The notes under the pieces are model-generated. The model searched no databases. It saw only the letters and a list, made by a program, of their open reading frames with translations, and was not told the origin of the DNA. Made by a program: the position numbers and the translations under genes. DNA of 64,000 nucleotides, taken from IOR16 sp963521065 (lineage in GTDB: Bacteria; Bacillota; Clostridia; Peptostreptococcales; Anaerovoracaceae). Each line of letters starts with the position of its first letter. Position 1 is the first letter of the stretch. Positions 1 to 9,124 of this stretch are shown here, piece after piece. The DNA lies in assembly GCA_963521065.1 (NCBI GenBank), contig CAUQTI010000004.1, positions 124,001 through 188,000 of the forward strand. The letters run 5' to 3'.

Positions 1-760
1 TGCTTCCCATTCCTCCAAGCACAACGATGACGAGGAAATCAATTGACTTTAAAAAGCCAAACATATTTGGTTTTAAAATAAAGAAAGTAGAAGCATAGAG
101 AGCTCCTCCAATCCCTGCAAAAAATGCTCCGATTGCAAAGGCCATTACCTTATATTTCGTAGTGTTAATCCCCATTGACTCTGCGGCAATTTCATCTTCA
201 CGAATAGAAATACAGGCCCTTCCATGAGAAGAGTGAATAAAGTTATTGATTAAAAGAATCGTACCTGCGGTGAAAAACCAAAGCCACGGCCAATTCGTAA
301 ACTTCGGAACACCGTTCAATCCGGCAGCGCCTCCCGTAATTTTTAAGTTTAAAAATACAATGCGGATAATTTCAGCCATGCCCAGCGTTGCAATTGCTAG
401 GTAATCCCCTCTCAGTCTCAAGGTTGGAATTCCAATCAAAACACCGAAGATTGCAGCCATCACTGCTCCGGCCAGCGTTCCGATTAAAAATCCGGCAGTG
501 GTAGGCATTGCCATTGTAACAATAGCACAGGTATAGGCACCTATGGACATGAATCCTGCATGCCCTAAGGAAAATTGTCCGGTAAATCCGGTTACTAAAT
601 TTAATCCCACTGCCATGATAATATTGATGCAGATGAGTGCAAGTGTAACCTGGTAATACGCGTTGATAATATTTAAGCTAATCAGAAGTTGTATTAAGCC
701 AAAGGAGACAGCTAGACAAAGCAAGGTTATAAATGCATTTTTCGAAAATAATTTGCCCAT
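1..760 (-). CDS. livM: Branched-chain amino acid ABC transporter permease LivM (3' end beyond window)
   Basis: Translation of the minus strand from the ATG at 760-758 runs without a stop to the left edge, about 253 codons. It begins MGKLFSKNAFITLLCLAV and is almost entirely hydrophobic helices. It carries the family segments GLNLVTGFTGQFSLGHAGFM near residues 50-70 and TLRLRGDYLAIATLG near 115-130. LivM is one of two membrane permeases of the LIV-I type high-affinity leucine/isoleucine/valine importer. The start lies 3 bp after the livH stop codon with a GAGAAGGTG ribosome site, so the two are translationally linked. The ATPase genes livG and livF would be expected just left of the window. 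Product is clear; only the C-terminus is missing. Confidence 0.93.
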   Translation of the reverse strand, partial: MGKLFSKNAFITLLCLAVSFGLIQLLISLNIINAYYQVTLALICINIIMAVGLNLVTGFTGQFSLGHAGFMSIGAYTCAIVTMAMPTTAGFLIGTLAGAVMAAIFGVLIGIPTLRLRGDYLAIATLGMAEIIRIVFLNLKITGGAAGLNGVPKFTNWPWLWFFTAGTILLINNFIHSSHGRACISIREDEIAAESMGINTTKYKVMAFAIGAFFAGIGGALYASTFFILKPNMFGFLKSIDFLVIVVLGGMGS

Positions 761-763
761 AAC

Positions 764-1642
764 TCACACCTTCTCCCTTGTATTTTTCCCGAGAATTCCT
801 GCCGGTTTTAATATTAAAATAATAATTAAAATTGCAAAAACAACAGCATCTTTAAATAGAGAGCTTCCATATCCCGAAACCATCGTTTCGATAATTCCAA
901 TAGAGAGTCCTCCTATCATAGCTCCCGGTATAATTCCGATTCCTCCAAAAACTGCCGCAACAAACGCTTTCAAGCCTGGCATAATTCCCATCAGAGGATC
1001 AATAGAGTTATAATAAATCCCTACCAATACGCCAGCCGCTCCCGCCATCGCAGAACCAATTGCAAAAGTGTAAGAAATTGTCTGGTCTACTTTAATTCCC
1101 ATAAGCTCTGCTGCATCCTTATCAATCGAGACAGCGCGCATTGCTTTTCCTACTTTTGTCTTATGAACGATAAATTGTAAAAGCAGCATCAATACAATTG
1201 CAGTCACAATAATATACAACTGCTGAATATTAATTCTAACATCCCCGATATAAAACGTTTTGCTGGATAATACCGGCGGATAAGAACGTACGTCAGGTGA
1301 TACAAAAAACATCATGACATATTCCATCAGCAGGGATACACCGATTGCCGTAATTAAAACAGCGATACGAGATGCATTGCGTAATGGTTTATATGCGATT
1401 TTTTCTGTAACAACACCTAAAAGGCCGCAAGCAAGCATTGAGATAATCATCGCAGGAAAGAATCCCAGATGCGCAAATGTAATTGCGGCATAGCCGATGT
1501 AGGCTCCAATCATATAGATGTCACCGTGTGCGAAATTGATTAATTTGATGATTCCGTAAACCATCGTGTACCCAAGAGCAATCAGCGCATAAATACTTCC
1601 CAAAGAAATTCCATTTACAATTTGCTGCATGAATTGTTCCAA
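764..1642 (-). CDS. livH: Branched-chain amino acid ABC transporter permease LivH
   Basis: LivH is the second permease of the LIV-I type importer and pairs with LivM in the membrane. The protein has the usual opening QQIVNGISLGSIYALIALGY, the NFAHGD motif, about eight hydrophobic helices and the C-terminal AAVFGGIGIIPGAMIGG segment. I place the start at the TTG at 1642 (292 aa) because a GGGGGTGG ribosome site sits 5 bases upstream and family members begin at this point. In-frame ATGs at 1657 and 1702 would add 5 or 20 unconserved residues and have poor ribosome sites. It lies between livJ (149 bp upstream) and livM (3 bp downstream). Product is certain, start somewhat less so. Confidence 0.93.
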   Translation of the reverse strand: MEQFMQQIVNGISLGSIYALIALGYTMVYGIIKLINFAHGDIYMIGAYIGYAAITFAHLGFFPAMIISMLACGLLGVVTEKIAYKPLRNASRIAVLITAIGVSLLMEYVMMFFVSPDVRSYPPVLSSKTFYIGDVRINIQQLYIIVTAIVLMLLLQFIVHKTKVGKAMRAVSIDKDAAELMGIKVDQTISYTFAIGSAMAGAAGVLVGIYYNSIDPLMGIMPGLKAFVAAVFGGIGIIPGAMIGGLSIGIIETMVSGYGSSLFKDAVVFAILIIILILKPAGILGKNTREKV

Positions 1643-1791
1643 GGCATCCACCCCCATTTCTACTGCAGATATTTTAATAATAATTGAGTTAGGGTGAAGC
1701 AATCCCCCCTAACTCAATTTTTCAACTAGCCTACGCCAGATGTCTTATTCTTTAACCTTTAAAAATCTGCTGATTCTCTTTACTTCATCTT

Positions 1792-2964
1792 TTATAAGCC
1801 AACCTTCTCAGAAGAAGATTGAACGCCATCTGCAAGTTTAATTACAACGATTGATTTTACCGGATTATGGTTTTCATCCATGCTGAAAGAACCCGTAACT
1901 CCTGTAAAGTTTTCTGTAGAAGCAAGCGCTTCTTTAATCTTCGCAGGACTTGCTTCTCCCGCTCTTTCAATCGCATCTACGATAAATTTACCACAGTCAT
2001 AGCCAAGTGCATTGAACGCATCCGGCTCTTTGCTGTATTTTGCCTTAAACGCTTCTATAAATGCCGCTACAGCAGGGTCTTTATCCAAAGAAGAATAGTG
2101 ATTGGAATAATAAACATCATTCAATGCAGAAGCTCCCGCTAAATCAGCTAACTTTGGCGAATCAAATCCGTCCGCGCCGAGGATTGGTGCTGTAATTCCT
2201 AAATCACGAGCCTGTTTAATCACCAAACCGGCTTCTTGATAATATCCCGGAAGGAAGATGACATCATAAGTCTTCTTTTTAATCTTCGTTAAAATTGCGT
2301 TAAAATCTTTATCATTTTGTGCATAAGCTTCCTCTGCCACAACTTCTCCGCCGCTGCTTTCAAATGTTTTACGGAAGTTCTCTGCTAATCCAGCAGCATA
2401 GTCACTTGAGCTATCCTTTATGATAACCGCTTTCTTTGCTGACAGATTATCCTTTGCATAGGTTGCCATTGCTGTGCCCTGGAAGGAATCACTGAAGCAT
2501 AGGCGGAACACATAATCCTTTACGCTTCCATCCGTTCCAACCGTTACATCATCTGCTGTTGCCGATCCGGAAAGAATCGGAATCTCATACTGCGTCGCAA
2601 TTGGCTCCTGCGCCTTATAATTCCCGGAAGTTGCAGGTCCGATTACAGCAACAACACCATCCTGAGACATCAGCTTTGTTGCTACCGATACAACTTCAGA
2701 TGCTTCGGATTTGTTATCCACTTCTACCAACTCAATCTGCTTTCCTAAAACGCCTCCGGCCGCATTAATCTCTTCAATTGCGAGCTTAATGCCATCTACA
2801 GAACTCTGTCCGTAAGTTGCAACACCTCCGGAAAGCTCATAATTAAGGCCTACCTTAATTGTATCGCCTTCTGTACCGCCATTATCTGTCTCACCGCCGC
2901 AACCAGTCAATGCCATGCTCAGCACTAGCACTAATACCAGTATAGCTCCCATAAATTTTTTCAT
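1792..2964 (-). CDS. livJ: Branched-chain amino acid ABC transporter substrate-binding lipoprotein
   Basis: A 390-aa extracytoplasmic solute-binding protein of the Leu/Ile/Val-binding family (periplasmic-binding fold type I). The first 22 residues are a lipoprotein signal peptide ending in the lipobox LTGC, so the mature protein would be lipid-anchored at Cys22. The core shows typical segments: IKVGLNYELSGGVATYGQS, EEINAAGGVLGKQIEL, VIGPATSGN and GYDCGKFIVDAIERAG. It captures branched-chain or related amino acids for LivHM. It is first in the operon, with its own strong promoter at 3015-3043, and a 149-bp gap before livH. Exact ligand cannot be told from sequence. Confidence 0.94.
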   Translation of the reverse strand: MKKFMGAILVLVLVLSMALTGCGGETDNGGTEGDTIKVGLNYELSGGVATYGQSSVDGIKLAIEEINAAGGVLGKQIELVEVDNKSEASEVVSVATKLMSQDGVVAVIGPATSGNYKAQEPIATQYEIPILSGSATADDVTVGTDGSVKDYVFRLCFSDSFQGTAMATYAKDNLSAKKAVIIKDSSSDYAAGLAENFRKTFESSGGEVVAEEAYAQNDKDFNAILTKIKKKTYDVIFLPGYYQEAGLVIKQARDLGITAPILGADGFDSPKLADLAGASALNDVYYSNHYSSLDKDPAVAAFIEAFKAKYSKEPDAFNALGYDCGKFIVDAIERAGEASPAKIKEALASTENFTGVTGSFSMDENHNPVKSIVVIKLADGVQSSSEKVGL

Positions 2965-3014
2965 TGGAAATACACCACCTTTTTTAAAATAGAATGTTTT
3001 TTTAAATTGTTCTT

Positions 3015-3043
3015 ATGATATCCTTTTTTTATGTTGTTGTCAA
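3015..3043 (-). promoter_or_regulatory. livJ promoter with overlapping inverted repeat
   Basis: On the minus strand there is a perfect -35 TTGACA (3043-3038), a 17-bp spacer and -10 TATCAT (3020-3015), about 50 bp upstream of the livJ start. An inverted repeat ATGTTG-N4-CAACAT (3031-3046) covers the -35 box and could be a repressor site. The rest of the 2965-3285 intergenic stretch is A/T-rich and holds, besides this, only the hppA terminator. Confidence 0.75.
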
Positions 3044-3218
3044 CATATTTTTTAATATTTTTTTGTTTTATAACAACAATTTACTTTTAATTGAAAAAAT
3101 AAAGCTTTTTATAGAAAATGAAATTTACTTCCTCTATTAGTCTGTAAAAAAATCGAAAAGGAATACCTATTTCAATGAAAAATCAAAAAATAGTTCTATT
3201 AATCAATCAGAACATTAA

Positions 3219-3257
3219 AAAGCAGGCCATTCTGAAAAATTCAGAATGGCCTGCTTT
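3219..3257 (-). terminator. Rho-independent terminator after hppA
   Basis: A perfect 17-bp inverted repeat (3219-3235 and 3241-3257) with a 5-base loop lies 28 bp past the hppA stop. On the minus strand it is followed by TTTTAATG. The outer pairs are AAA/TTT, so it could work weakly in both directions. Confidence 0.88.
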
Positions 3258-3285
3258 AAAAATTTTCTATAATATCTTCTAAAGA

Positions 3286-5313
3286 TTACAGAAGTCCGCC
3301 TATTGCAAGGAACATTGGCGCAAATACAACTGCTACAATTGTCATTAATTTAATTAAAATATTAATGGAAGGGCCGGAAGTATCCTTAAACGGATCACCT
3401 ACCGTGTCACCTACAACAGCAGCTTTATGTGTTTCGCTTCCTTTTCCGCCATAGTTTCCTGCTTCAACATACTTCTTTGCATTATCCCATGCACCACCGG
3501 CATTTGCCATCATGATAGCAAGAAGAACACCTGCAGCCAAGGAACCAGCAAGCATACCGCCTAAAGCGGCCGGTCCCATGATAATTCCAACTGCTAAAGG
3601 AGCAATAACCGCCAATAAGCCGGGAGCTATCATTTCTTTCAATGCTGCGCTTGTAGAAATATCTACGCAGCGTGCATAGTCTGGTTTTACGGTTCCTTCC
3701 ATAATCCCTTTATTTTCTCTGAACTGTCTGCGAACTTCTTCAATCATCTGATTTGCCGCTTTACCTACAGAGTTCATTGTCAAAGCAGAGAATAAGAACG
3801 GCAGCATTGCGCCGATGAATAATCCCGAAATAACAAGTGGATCAAGAAGGTCAATCTTATCTAGTTGTACAACCTGTGAATACGAAGCAAATAATGCCAA
3901 TGCCGTCAAGGCAGCAGAACCAATTGCAAAGCCTTTACCGATTGCAGCTGTTGTATTACCTACGGAATCCAAAGTATCTGTAATTTCTCTTACTTCATGT
4001 GGAAGCTCAGCCATTTCTGCGATACCACCAGCATTATCAGATACCGGACCGTAAGCATCTACGGCAACCGTCATACCTGCTGTGGAAAGCATTCCAACTG
4101 CAGCAAGTGCAATTCCGTAAAGACCAGCAGTCGCATTTGCAACTAAGATACCAATTGCAATGATAATAATCGGCCATACAGTAGACAGCATTCCAACTCC
4201 AAGACCACTGATGATCGTAGTAGCTGCACCAGTTTGAGACTGGTCTGCAATCTTCTTTACAGAGCTATAGTCCGCTGAGGTATAAATTTCAGTCAATTTT
4301 CCAATTGCTGTGCCGACAACCAAACCGGAAACAATGGCAATCGCACAATTATAGTTATTAAAGAACATCTTGCTCATTACAAAAGAAACAATAATAACAA
4401 GCACCGCACTCAAATAGGTTCCCATGTTCAATGCAGATGCCGGGTTGGATTTTTCATCGCCCTTTACAAACAGAATTCCAACAATAGAAGCTAAAATTCC
4501 GACTGCGGAAAGTACAAGAGGGAATACAGATCCTAGGAATGGATCTAATTCAAACGCACTTCCAAATGCTGGTGTAACATTTGGGATGATTACTGCTAGA
4601 GTAATCGCTGAAATGATGGATCCAACATAAGACTCAAATAAGTCAGAACCCATACCTGCAACGTCGCCAACATTATCGCCTACATTATCCGCAATAACAG
4701 CAGGGTTTCTCGGGTCATCTTCCGGAATACCAGCTTCGACCTTACCTACCAAGTCAGCTCCAACGTCAGCAGCTTTTGTATAAATACCGCCTCCAACACG
4801 TCCAAATAACGCCATTGAAGAAGCTCCAAGTCCAAAACCAGTAATGACATCAGCACTTTCCACTCCCATAAGGACGAAAACGCCGCCAATACCTAAAAGT
4901 CCAAGGCCTACTACACATAGTCCCATAACCGCACCGCTGCGGAATGCTACCTTTAATGCCTTGTTCATACCGCCTTCACGAGCTGCATTTGCAGTTCTCA
5001 CATTTCCTTTTGTAGCAACTCTCATACCGCAGTATCCTGCAAGTACAGAGAACAGTGCACCTACTAAATAAAGTACAGCTGTCACCCAATTCTGAAGACC
5101 AAATCCTAATACTAAAAATAATACCGCAATTACAATGACCATCGTCTTGTATTCTCTGCTTAGAAATGCCATAGCACCCTCTCGAATGTATCCGGCAATC
5201 TCCTTCATGCGATCGGTGCCTTCATCCACACTATTAATCCATGCGGATAATCCATAAGCAACAATCAATGCAATTATACCGACCACAGGGGCGGTAAATG
5301 CTAATGCTTCCAT
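3286..5313 (-). CDS. hppA: K+-type membrane-bound ion-pumping pyrophosphatase
   Basis: A 675-aa integral membrane pyrophosphatase that couples PPi hydrolysis to H+ or Na+ export. Strongly hydrophobic throughout, consistent with the family's 16 helices. The PPi-binding motif DDPRNPAVIADNVGDNVGD sits near residues 200-220 and a second acidic cluster, GDTVGDPFKDTSGPSINILI, is near the C-terminus. The segment GNTTAAIGKGFAIGSAALT has Ala where K+-independent enzymes have Lys, which by family knowledge marks it as K+-dependent. That class contains both Na+ and H+ pumps, so the ion is not decided here. Single gene: AAAAGGAGG ribosome site, terminator at 3219-3257 below and the secG terminator above. 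Confidence 0.95.
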   Translation of the reverse strand: MEALAFTAPVVGIIALIVAYGLSAWINSVDEGTDRMKEIAGYIREGAMAFLSREYKTMVIVIAVLFLVLGFGLQNWVTAVLYLVGALFSVLAGYCGMRVATKGNVRTANAAREGGMNKALKVAFRSGAVMGLCVVGLGLLGIGGVFVLMGVESADVITGFGLGASSMALFGRVGGGIYTKAADVGADLVGKVEAGIPEDDPRNPAVIADNVGDNVGDVAGMGSDLFESYVGSIISAITLAVIIPNVTPAFGSAFELDPFLGSVFPLVLSAVGILASIVGILFVKGDEKSNPASALNMGTYLSAVLVIIVSFVMSKMFFNNYNCAIAIVSGLVVGTAIGKLTEIYTSADYSSVKKIADQSQTGAATTIISGLGVGMLSTVWPIIIIAIGILVANATAGLYGIALAAVGMLSTAGMTVAVDAYGPVSDNAGGIAEMAELPHEVREITDTLDSVGNTTAAIGKGFAIGSAALTALALFASYSQVVQLDKIDLLDPLVISGLFIGAMLPFLFSALTMNSVGKAANQMIEEVRRQFRENKGIMEGTVKPDYARCVDISTSAALKEMIAPGLLAVIAPLAVGIIMGPAALGGMLAGSLAAGVLLAIMMANAGGAWDNAKKYVEAGNYGGKGSETHKAAVVGDTVGDPFKDTSGPSINILIKLMTIVAVVFAPMFLAIGGLL

Positions 5314-5384
5314 TTTAACCTTGTCCTCCTTTTAGTGTTTGTTCTTGTACGTTTTGTACGATGAAAATGTGTGCTTACCAAAAG

Positions 5385-5412
5385 ATTAAGAGGCGCATAA
5401 ACACCTCTTAAT
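5385..5412 (-). terminator. Terminator after secG
   Basis: Stem ATTAAGAGG / CCTCTTAAT (5385-5393 and 5404-5412) with a 10-base loop, followed on the minus strand by TCTTTTGG. It lies 38 bp after the secG stop and would end the eno-secG transcript before hppA. Confidence 0.65.
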
Positions 5413-5449
5413 TTTGTCAGCAAAATTATTTCATTTTTCCGGTCCGTCC

Positions 5450-5680
5450 TTATTCAAATGCGACCAAAATAAGCGCGCACAAAATAAAGACTATTGCAGC
5501 AGTGGTGCTTATCTTACCTAAAATTGCCTCATAACCTTGACTCTTCTTCTTTCCGAAAAGCTGTTCTGCACCACCACCGATGGTCCCAGATAGGCCTGCA
5601 CTGTTTCCTGACTGCAATAAAATGCTCCCAGTCAACACAATACTGACAATTAGAAGTATTATTTTTAAGAATAAATCCAC
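5450..5680 (-). CDS. secG: Preprotein translocase subunit SecG
   Basis: A 76-aa protein with two transmembrane helices (about residues 3-22 and 54-74) joined by the glycine-rich loop LSGTIGGGAEQLFGKKK, the hallmark of SecG. SecG assists SecYE during protein export. Length is normal for the family. It lies 122 bp downstream of eno, an arrangement seen in many clostridia, and has its own likely promoter at 5718-5746. Confidence 0.94.
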   Translation of the reverse strand: MDLFLKIILLIVSIVLTGSILLQSGNSAGLSGTIGGGAEQLFGKKKSQGYEAILGKISTTAAIVFILCALILVAFE

Positions 5681-5717
5681 CTTCGCACCTCCTCTGTTAG
5701 ATTAACTACTTGAGTTT

Positions 5718-5746
5718 ATCATATCGCCTTGCAAAAATCAACACAA
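5718..5746 (-). promoter_or_regulatory. Likely secG promoter
   Basis: Minus strand: TTGTGT (5746-5741), 17-bp spacer, TATGAT (5723-5718). An overlapping alternative TTGATT-17-TAAACT lies 4-5 bp further downstream. It sits 37 bp upstream of the secG start in the eno-secG gap. Confidence 0.55.
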
Positions 5747-5802
5747 ATTCCCTGAAATTCCACAATCATCGTGAAAAATTGCAAGCCGTATTTCTTTTTC
5801 TT

Positions 5803-7095
5803 TTATTTTTCAATATTATAAAAAGCTTTTTCCCCTGCATACTGTGCAGAAACATCTAGAAGCTCTTCAATGCGTAAAAGCTGATTATATTTTGCAATGC
5901 GGTCCGTTCTGGAAAGAGAACCTGTTTTTATCTGGCCTGCATTCAGTCCAACTACAATGTCAGAAATCGTAACATCTTCTGTTTCTCCCGAACGATGAGA
6001 AACAATTGCCGTATATCCTGCCTTTTTTGCCATCTCAATCGCATCAAAAGTTTCTGTTAATGTACCAATCTGATTTACCTTAATTAAGATGGAATTTGCG
6101 ATTCCTCTGCGAATTCCTTCTTCCAGTCTCTCTGTATTTGTTACAAAAAGATCGTCTCCCACCAACTGCACTTTTTTTCCGATTCGATCAGTCATTAATT
6201 TCCAACCATCCCAATCGTCTTCTGCAAGCCCGTCTTCAATTGAGATAACAGGATATTTATCGGTAAGCATTTCATAATATGCCACCATTTCTTCTGCCGT
6301 TTTAGAAACGCCTTCACCCTTTAGCACATAAATTTTCTTATCTGCATCATACATCTCCGAAGCAGCAACATCCAATGCAATTTTAATATCGCTTCCTGCC
6401 TCATAGCCTGCTTTTTCAATTGCTTCCAAAATCACTTGGATTGCTTCCTCATTTGTCGCAAGGTTCGGAGCGAATCCGCCTTCATCACCAACCGCAGTAT
6501 TTAAACCCTTGCCTTTCAGTACAGCTTTTAAACTGTGGAATACTTCAGCCCCCATACGAAGTGCTTCTTTAAAGCTACTCGCTCCAATCGGCATTACCAT
6601 AAATTCCTGTATATCCACGGTATTATCCGCATGTTCTCCTCCGTTTAAAATATTCATCATCGGTGTCGGAAGAAGTTTTCCATTCACACCGCCCAAATAT
6701 TGAAATAAAGGTAATCCAAGACTGTCTGCTGCTGCATTTGCAACCGCCATAGAAACCGCCAAAATTGCATTTGCTCCTAATTTTCCTTTATTCGGCGTAC
6801 CGTCCAGCTGAATTAAAAACTGATCCAAGCCAACTTGATCAAATGCACTCATACCAATCACCGCTTCGGCGATGATATCGTTCACATTCTCAACTGCCTT
6901 TTCCACACCTTTTCCAAGATAGCGGCTTTTATCGCCGTCACGAAGTTCCACAGCTTCATGTGCACCTGTTGATGCTCCGGACGGGACAATTGCTCTTCCC
7001 ATACTTCCATCTTCTAAATATACCTCAACCTCTACCGTTGGATTTCCTCTTGAATCTAAAACTTCTCGTGCTAAGACGTCTTCAATATATGACAT
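5803..7095 (-). CDS. eno: Enolase (phosphopyruvate hydratase)
   Basis: Converts 2-phosphoglycerate to phosphoenolpyruvate in glycolysis; cytosolic. The 430-aa length is standard. N-terminal motif REVLDSRGNPTVEVEV, substrate-loop motif SGASTGAHEA, metal-binding SIEDGLAEDDWDGW, the catalytic Lys region ILIKVNQIGTLTET and SHRSGETED are all intact. Last glycolytic gene of the cluster, 56 bp after tpiA. No phosphoglycerate mutase gene lies between tpiA and eno, as it would in many clostridial clusters. Confidence 0.98.
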   Translation of the reverse strand: MSYIEDVLAREVLDSRGNPTVEVEVYLEDGSMGRAIVPSGASTGAHEAVELRDGDKSRYLGKGVEKAVENVNDIIAEAVIGMSAFDQVGLDQFLIQLDGTPNKGKLGANAILAVSMAVANAAADSLGLPLFQYLGGVNGKLLPTPMMNILNGGEHADNTVDIQEFMVMPIGASSFKEALRMGAEVFHSLKAVLKGKGLNTAVGDEGGFAPNLATNEEAIQVILEAIEKAGYEAGSDIKIALDVAASEMYDADKKIYVLKGEGVSKTAEEMVAYYEMLTDKYPVISIEDGLAEDDWDGWKLMTDRIGKKVQLVGDDLFVTNTERLEEGIRRGIANSILIKVNQIGTLTETFDAIEMAKKAGYTAIVSHRSGETEDVTISDIVVGLNAGQIKTGSLSRTDRIAKYNQLLRIEELLDVSAQYAGEKAFYNIEK

Positions 7096-7151
7096 GTTAT
7101 TTCCTCCTCTATTGCAGAGCTTTCTCCTGCATTTTCTTCTTTCTATTAATC

Positions 7152-7898
7152 TTAAAAATCAACAATTTGAATGAAATCTTCCGGCGTCAAGCTCGCGCCC
7201 CCTACCAATGCACCATCAATTTCTTCCATATTCATCAGCTCTTCTGCATTGGAAGGCTTAACGCTTCCGCCATACTGAATCAGCACTTCCTCAGAAACTT
7301 CACTCCCATAGAATTCCTCAATTGATGAACGAATCAGCCCACACATTTCATTTGCCTGTTCAGGTGTCGCGGTGCGCCCTGTTCCAATTGCCCAAATCGG
7401 TTCATAGGCAATTACAAGTCTTTTCACCTGTTCCTTTGAAAGTCCTTTTAAATCTTCTCTCAATTGAATCCGCACGACGTCAACAGCAAGCCCATCGTCT
7501 CTCTGTTCTAACGTTTCACCGACACATAGAATCGGTGTGATGTTGTGCTCAAAACATTTATGTAATTTTTTGTTTACGGTTTCATCTGTCTCACAAAAAT
7601 ACTGACGACGCTCTGAATGCCCTATAATACAATAATCAACACCGATTTCATCAAGCATCGCTGCAGATATTTCTCCGGTATAAGCCCCATCCTCTTCAAA
7701 ATGCATATTCTGTGCCCCTAATTTTACCGAGGTACCTTCAAAGGCTTTCTTCAAAGCCGCAAGCTGAGTGAATGGTGCGCAAATAGCAGTTTTCACATCT
7801 GTATCTTTATATAGCTTGCAAAACACAGCTGCAAAGGCAACCGCTTCGTCTGTTGTTTTAAACATTTTCCAATTACCGGCTATAAAAGGTATTCTCAT
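7152..7898 (-). CDS. tpiA: Triosephosphate isomerase
   Basis: Interconverts dihydroxyacetone phosphate and glyceraldehyde 3-phosphate. 248 aa, usual size. Catalytic residues visible: Lys in FIAGNWKM near residue 11, His in CIIGHSERR, Glu in VIAYEPIWAIGTG; the phosphate-binding GALVGGASL is at the C-terminus. It starts 10 bp after the pgk stop, so it is tightly coupled in the gap-pgk-tpiA-eno operon. Confidence 0.98.
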   Translation of the reverse strand: MRIPFIAGNWKMFKTTDEAVAFAAVFCKLYKDTDVKTAICAPFTQLAALKKAFEGTSVKLGAQNMHFEEDGAYTGEISAAMLDEIGVDYCIIGHSERRQYFCETDETVNKKLHKCFEHNITPILCVGETLEQRDDGLAVDVVRIQLREDLKGLSKEQVKRLVIAYEPIWAIGTGRTATPEQANEMCGLIRSSIEEFYGSEVSEEVLIQYGGSVKPSNAEELMNMEEIDGALVGGASLTPEDFIQIVDF

Positions 7899-7908
7899 GG
7901 CTTTCCTC

Positions 7909-9096
7909 CTACTTCTCCTCTAATACTGCAACACCCGGAAGTTCTTTTCCTTCCAAAAATTCCAGCGAAGCGCCTCCGCCGGTAGAAATATGTGTCATTT
8001 TTTCTTCTAAGCCAAATTGTTTTACGGCTGCCGCAGAGTCGCCTCCGCCTATAATCGTAACTGCGTGACTTTCTGCCATTGCTTTTGCGATGCGTTCCGT
8101 CCCTCTTGAGAAATTTTTCATTTCGAAAACACCGACTGGACCGTTCCAAATAACCGTTCCGGCTTCTTTTATCATTTGTGAAAAAAGTGCTGCACTTTTC
8201 TCCCCTATATCCATCCCCATCGTATCTGCCGGCATCTGGTCAGCCGCATAAATACAAGACGGCGAATCATTATCAAATTCCTTGGCAACAACAATGTCCA
8301 ACGGCAATTGAAGCTTTACGCCTTTTTCCTTTGCCTTCTGCATTAAAGCAAGGGCTAATTCTATCTTATCTTCTTCTAAAATAGAAGTCCCAATCTCATA
8401 GTTCAATGCCTTAAAAAAGGTATATGCCATTCCTCCTGCGATAATTAAGGAGTCTACTTTTTCCAACAAGTTATCAATGACAGTTATTTTGTCGCTGACT
8501 TTGGCTCCGCCTATAATCGCAAGAAAAGGGCGCGTCGGTGCTTCAACGGCATTCCCTAAAAATTGAATTTCCTTCTCAATCAAAAAGCCTGATACAGCAG
8601 GAATATATGATGCAATCCCTGCTGTCGACGAATGTGCTCTATGCGCGGTTCCAAATGCATCATTTACAAATATATCAGCAAGTTGTGCAAGTTCTCTCGA
8701 AAAGCCTTCTCCGTTTTTTGTTTCTTCTTTTCGATAGCGAACGTTCTCAAGAAGCATAACATCCCCCTCTTGCAAGGCTTCCGCAGCTTTCCTTACTTCA
8801 CTATTCACAACTTCAGGAACTGGAAAAAATTTAATTTCCTGCCCTAAAAGCTCGCGCAGCCGCACCGCAACCGGCTCTAAAGAATATTTTGGATCGGGTT
8901 CACCCTTTGGTCTTCCTAAATGGGACATCAATATGACTTTTGCCTTTTGCTGTACCAAATATTTCACCGTAGGCATTGCACTGGTGATACGGATGTCATC
9001 GGTAATTTTTCCTTCTGCATTCAACGGCACATTAAAATCACAGCGCACGATGATGCGTTTTCCGCTTACATCAATATCCCTGACTGTTTTTTTCAT
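7909..9096 (-). CDS. pgk: Phosphoglycerate kinase
   Basis: Makes ATP from 1,3-bisphosphoglycerate. 395 aa, standard length. N-domain substrate residues appear in VRCDFNVPLN and SHLGRPKG, then MLLENVRYRKEE and NDAFGTAHRAHSS. The nucleotide site is in AIIGGAKVSDK and the C-terminal TIIGGGDSAAAV / STGGGASLEFLEG. Spacing to gap is 28 bp and to tpiA 10 bp. Confidence 0.98.
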   Translation of the reverse strand: MKKTVRDIDVSGKRIIVRCDFNVPLNAEGKITDDIRITSAMPTVKYLVQQKAKVILMSHLGRPKGEPDPKYSLEPVAVRLRELLGQEIKFFPVPEVVNSEVRKAAEALQEGDVMLLENVRYRKEETKNGEGFSRELAQLADIFVNDAFGTAHRAHSSTAGIASYIPAVSGFLIEKEIQFLGNAVEAPTRPFLAIIGGAKVSDKITVIDNLLEKVDSLIIAGGMAYTFFKALNYEIGTSILEEDKIELALALMQKAKEKGVKLQLPLDIVVAKEFDNDSPSCIYAADQMPADTMGMDIGEKSAALFSQMIKEAGTVIWNGPVGVFEMKNFSRGTERIAKAMAESHAVTIIGGGDSAAAVKQFGLEEKMTHISTGGGASLEFLEGKELPGVAVLEEK

Positions 9097-9124
9097 TTCT
9101 TTCCTCCATAATTGTTAGTTTATA

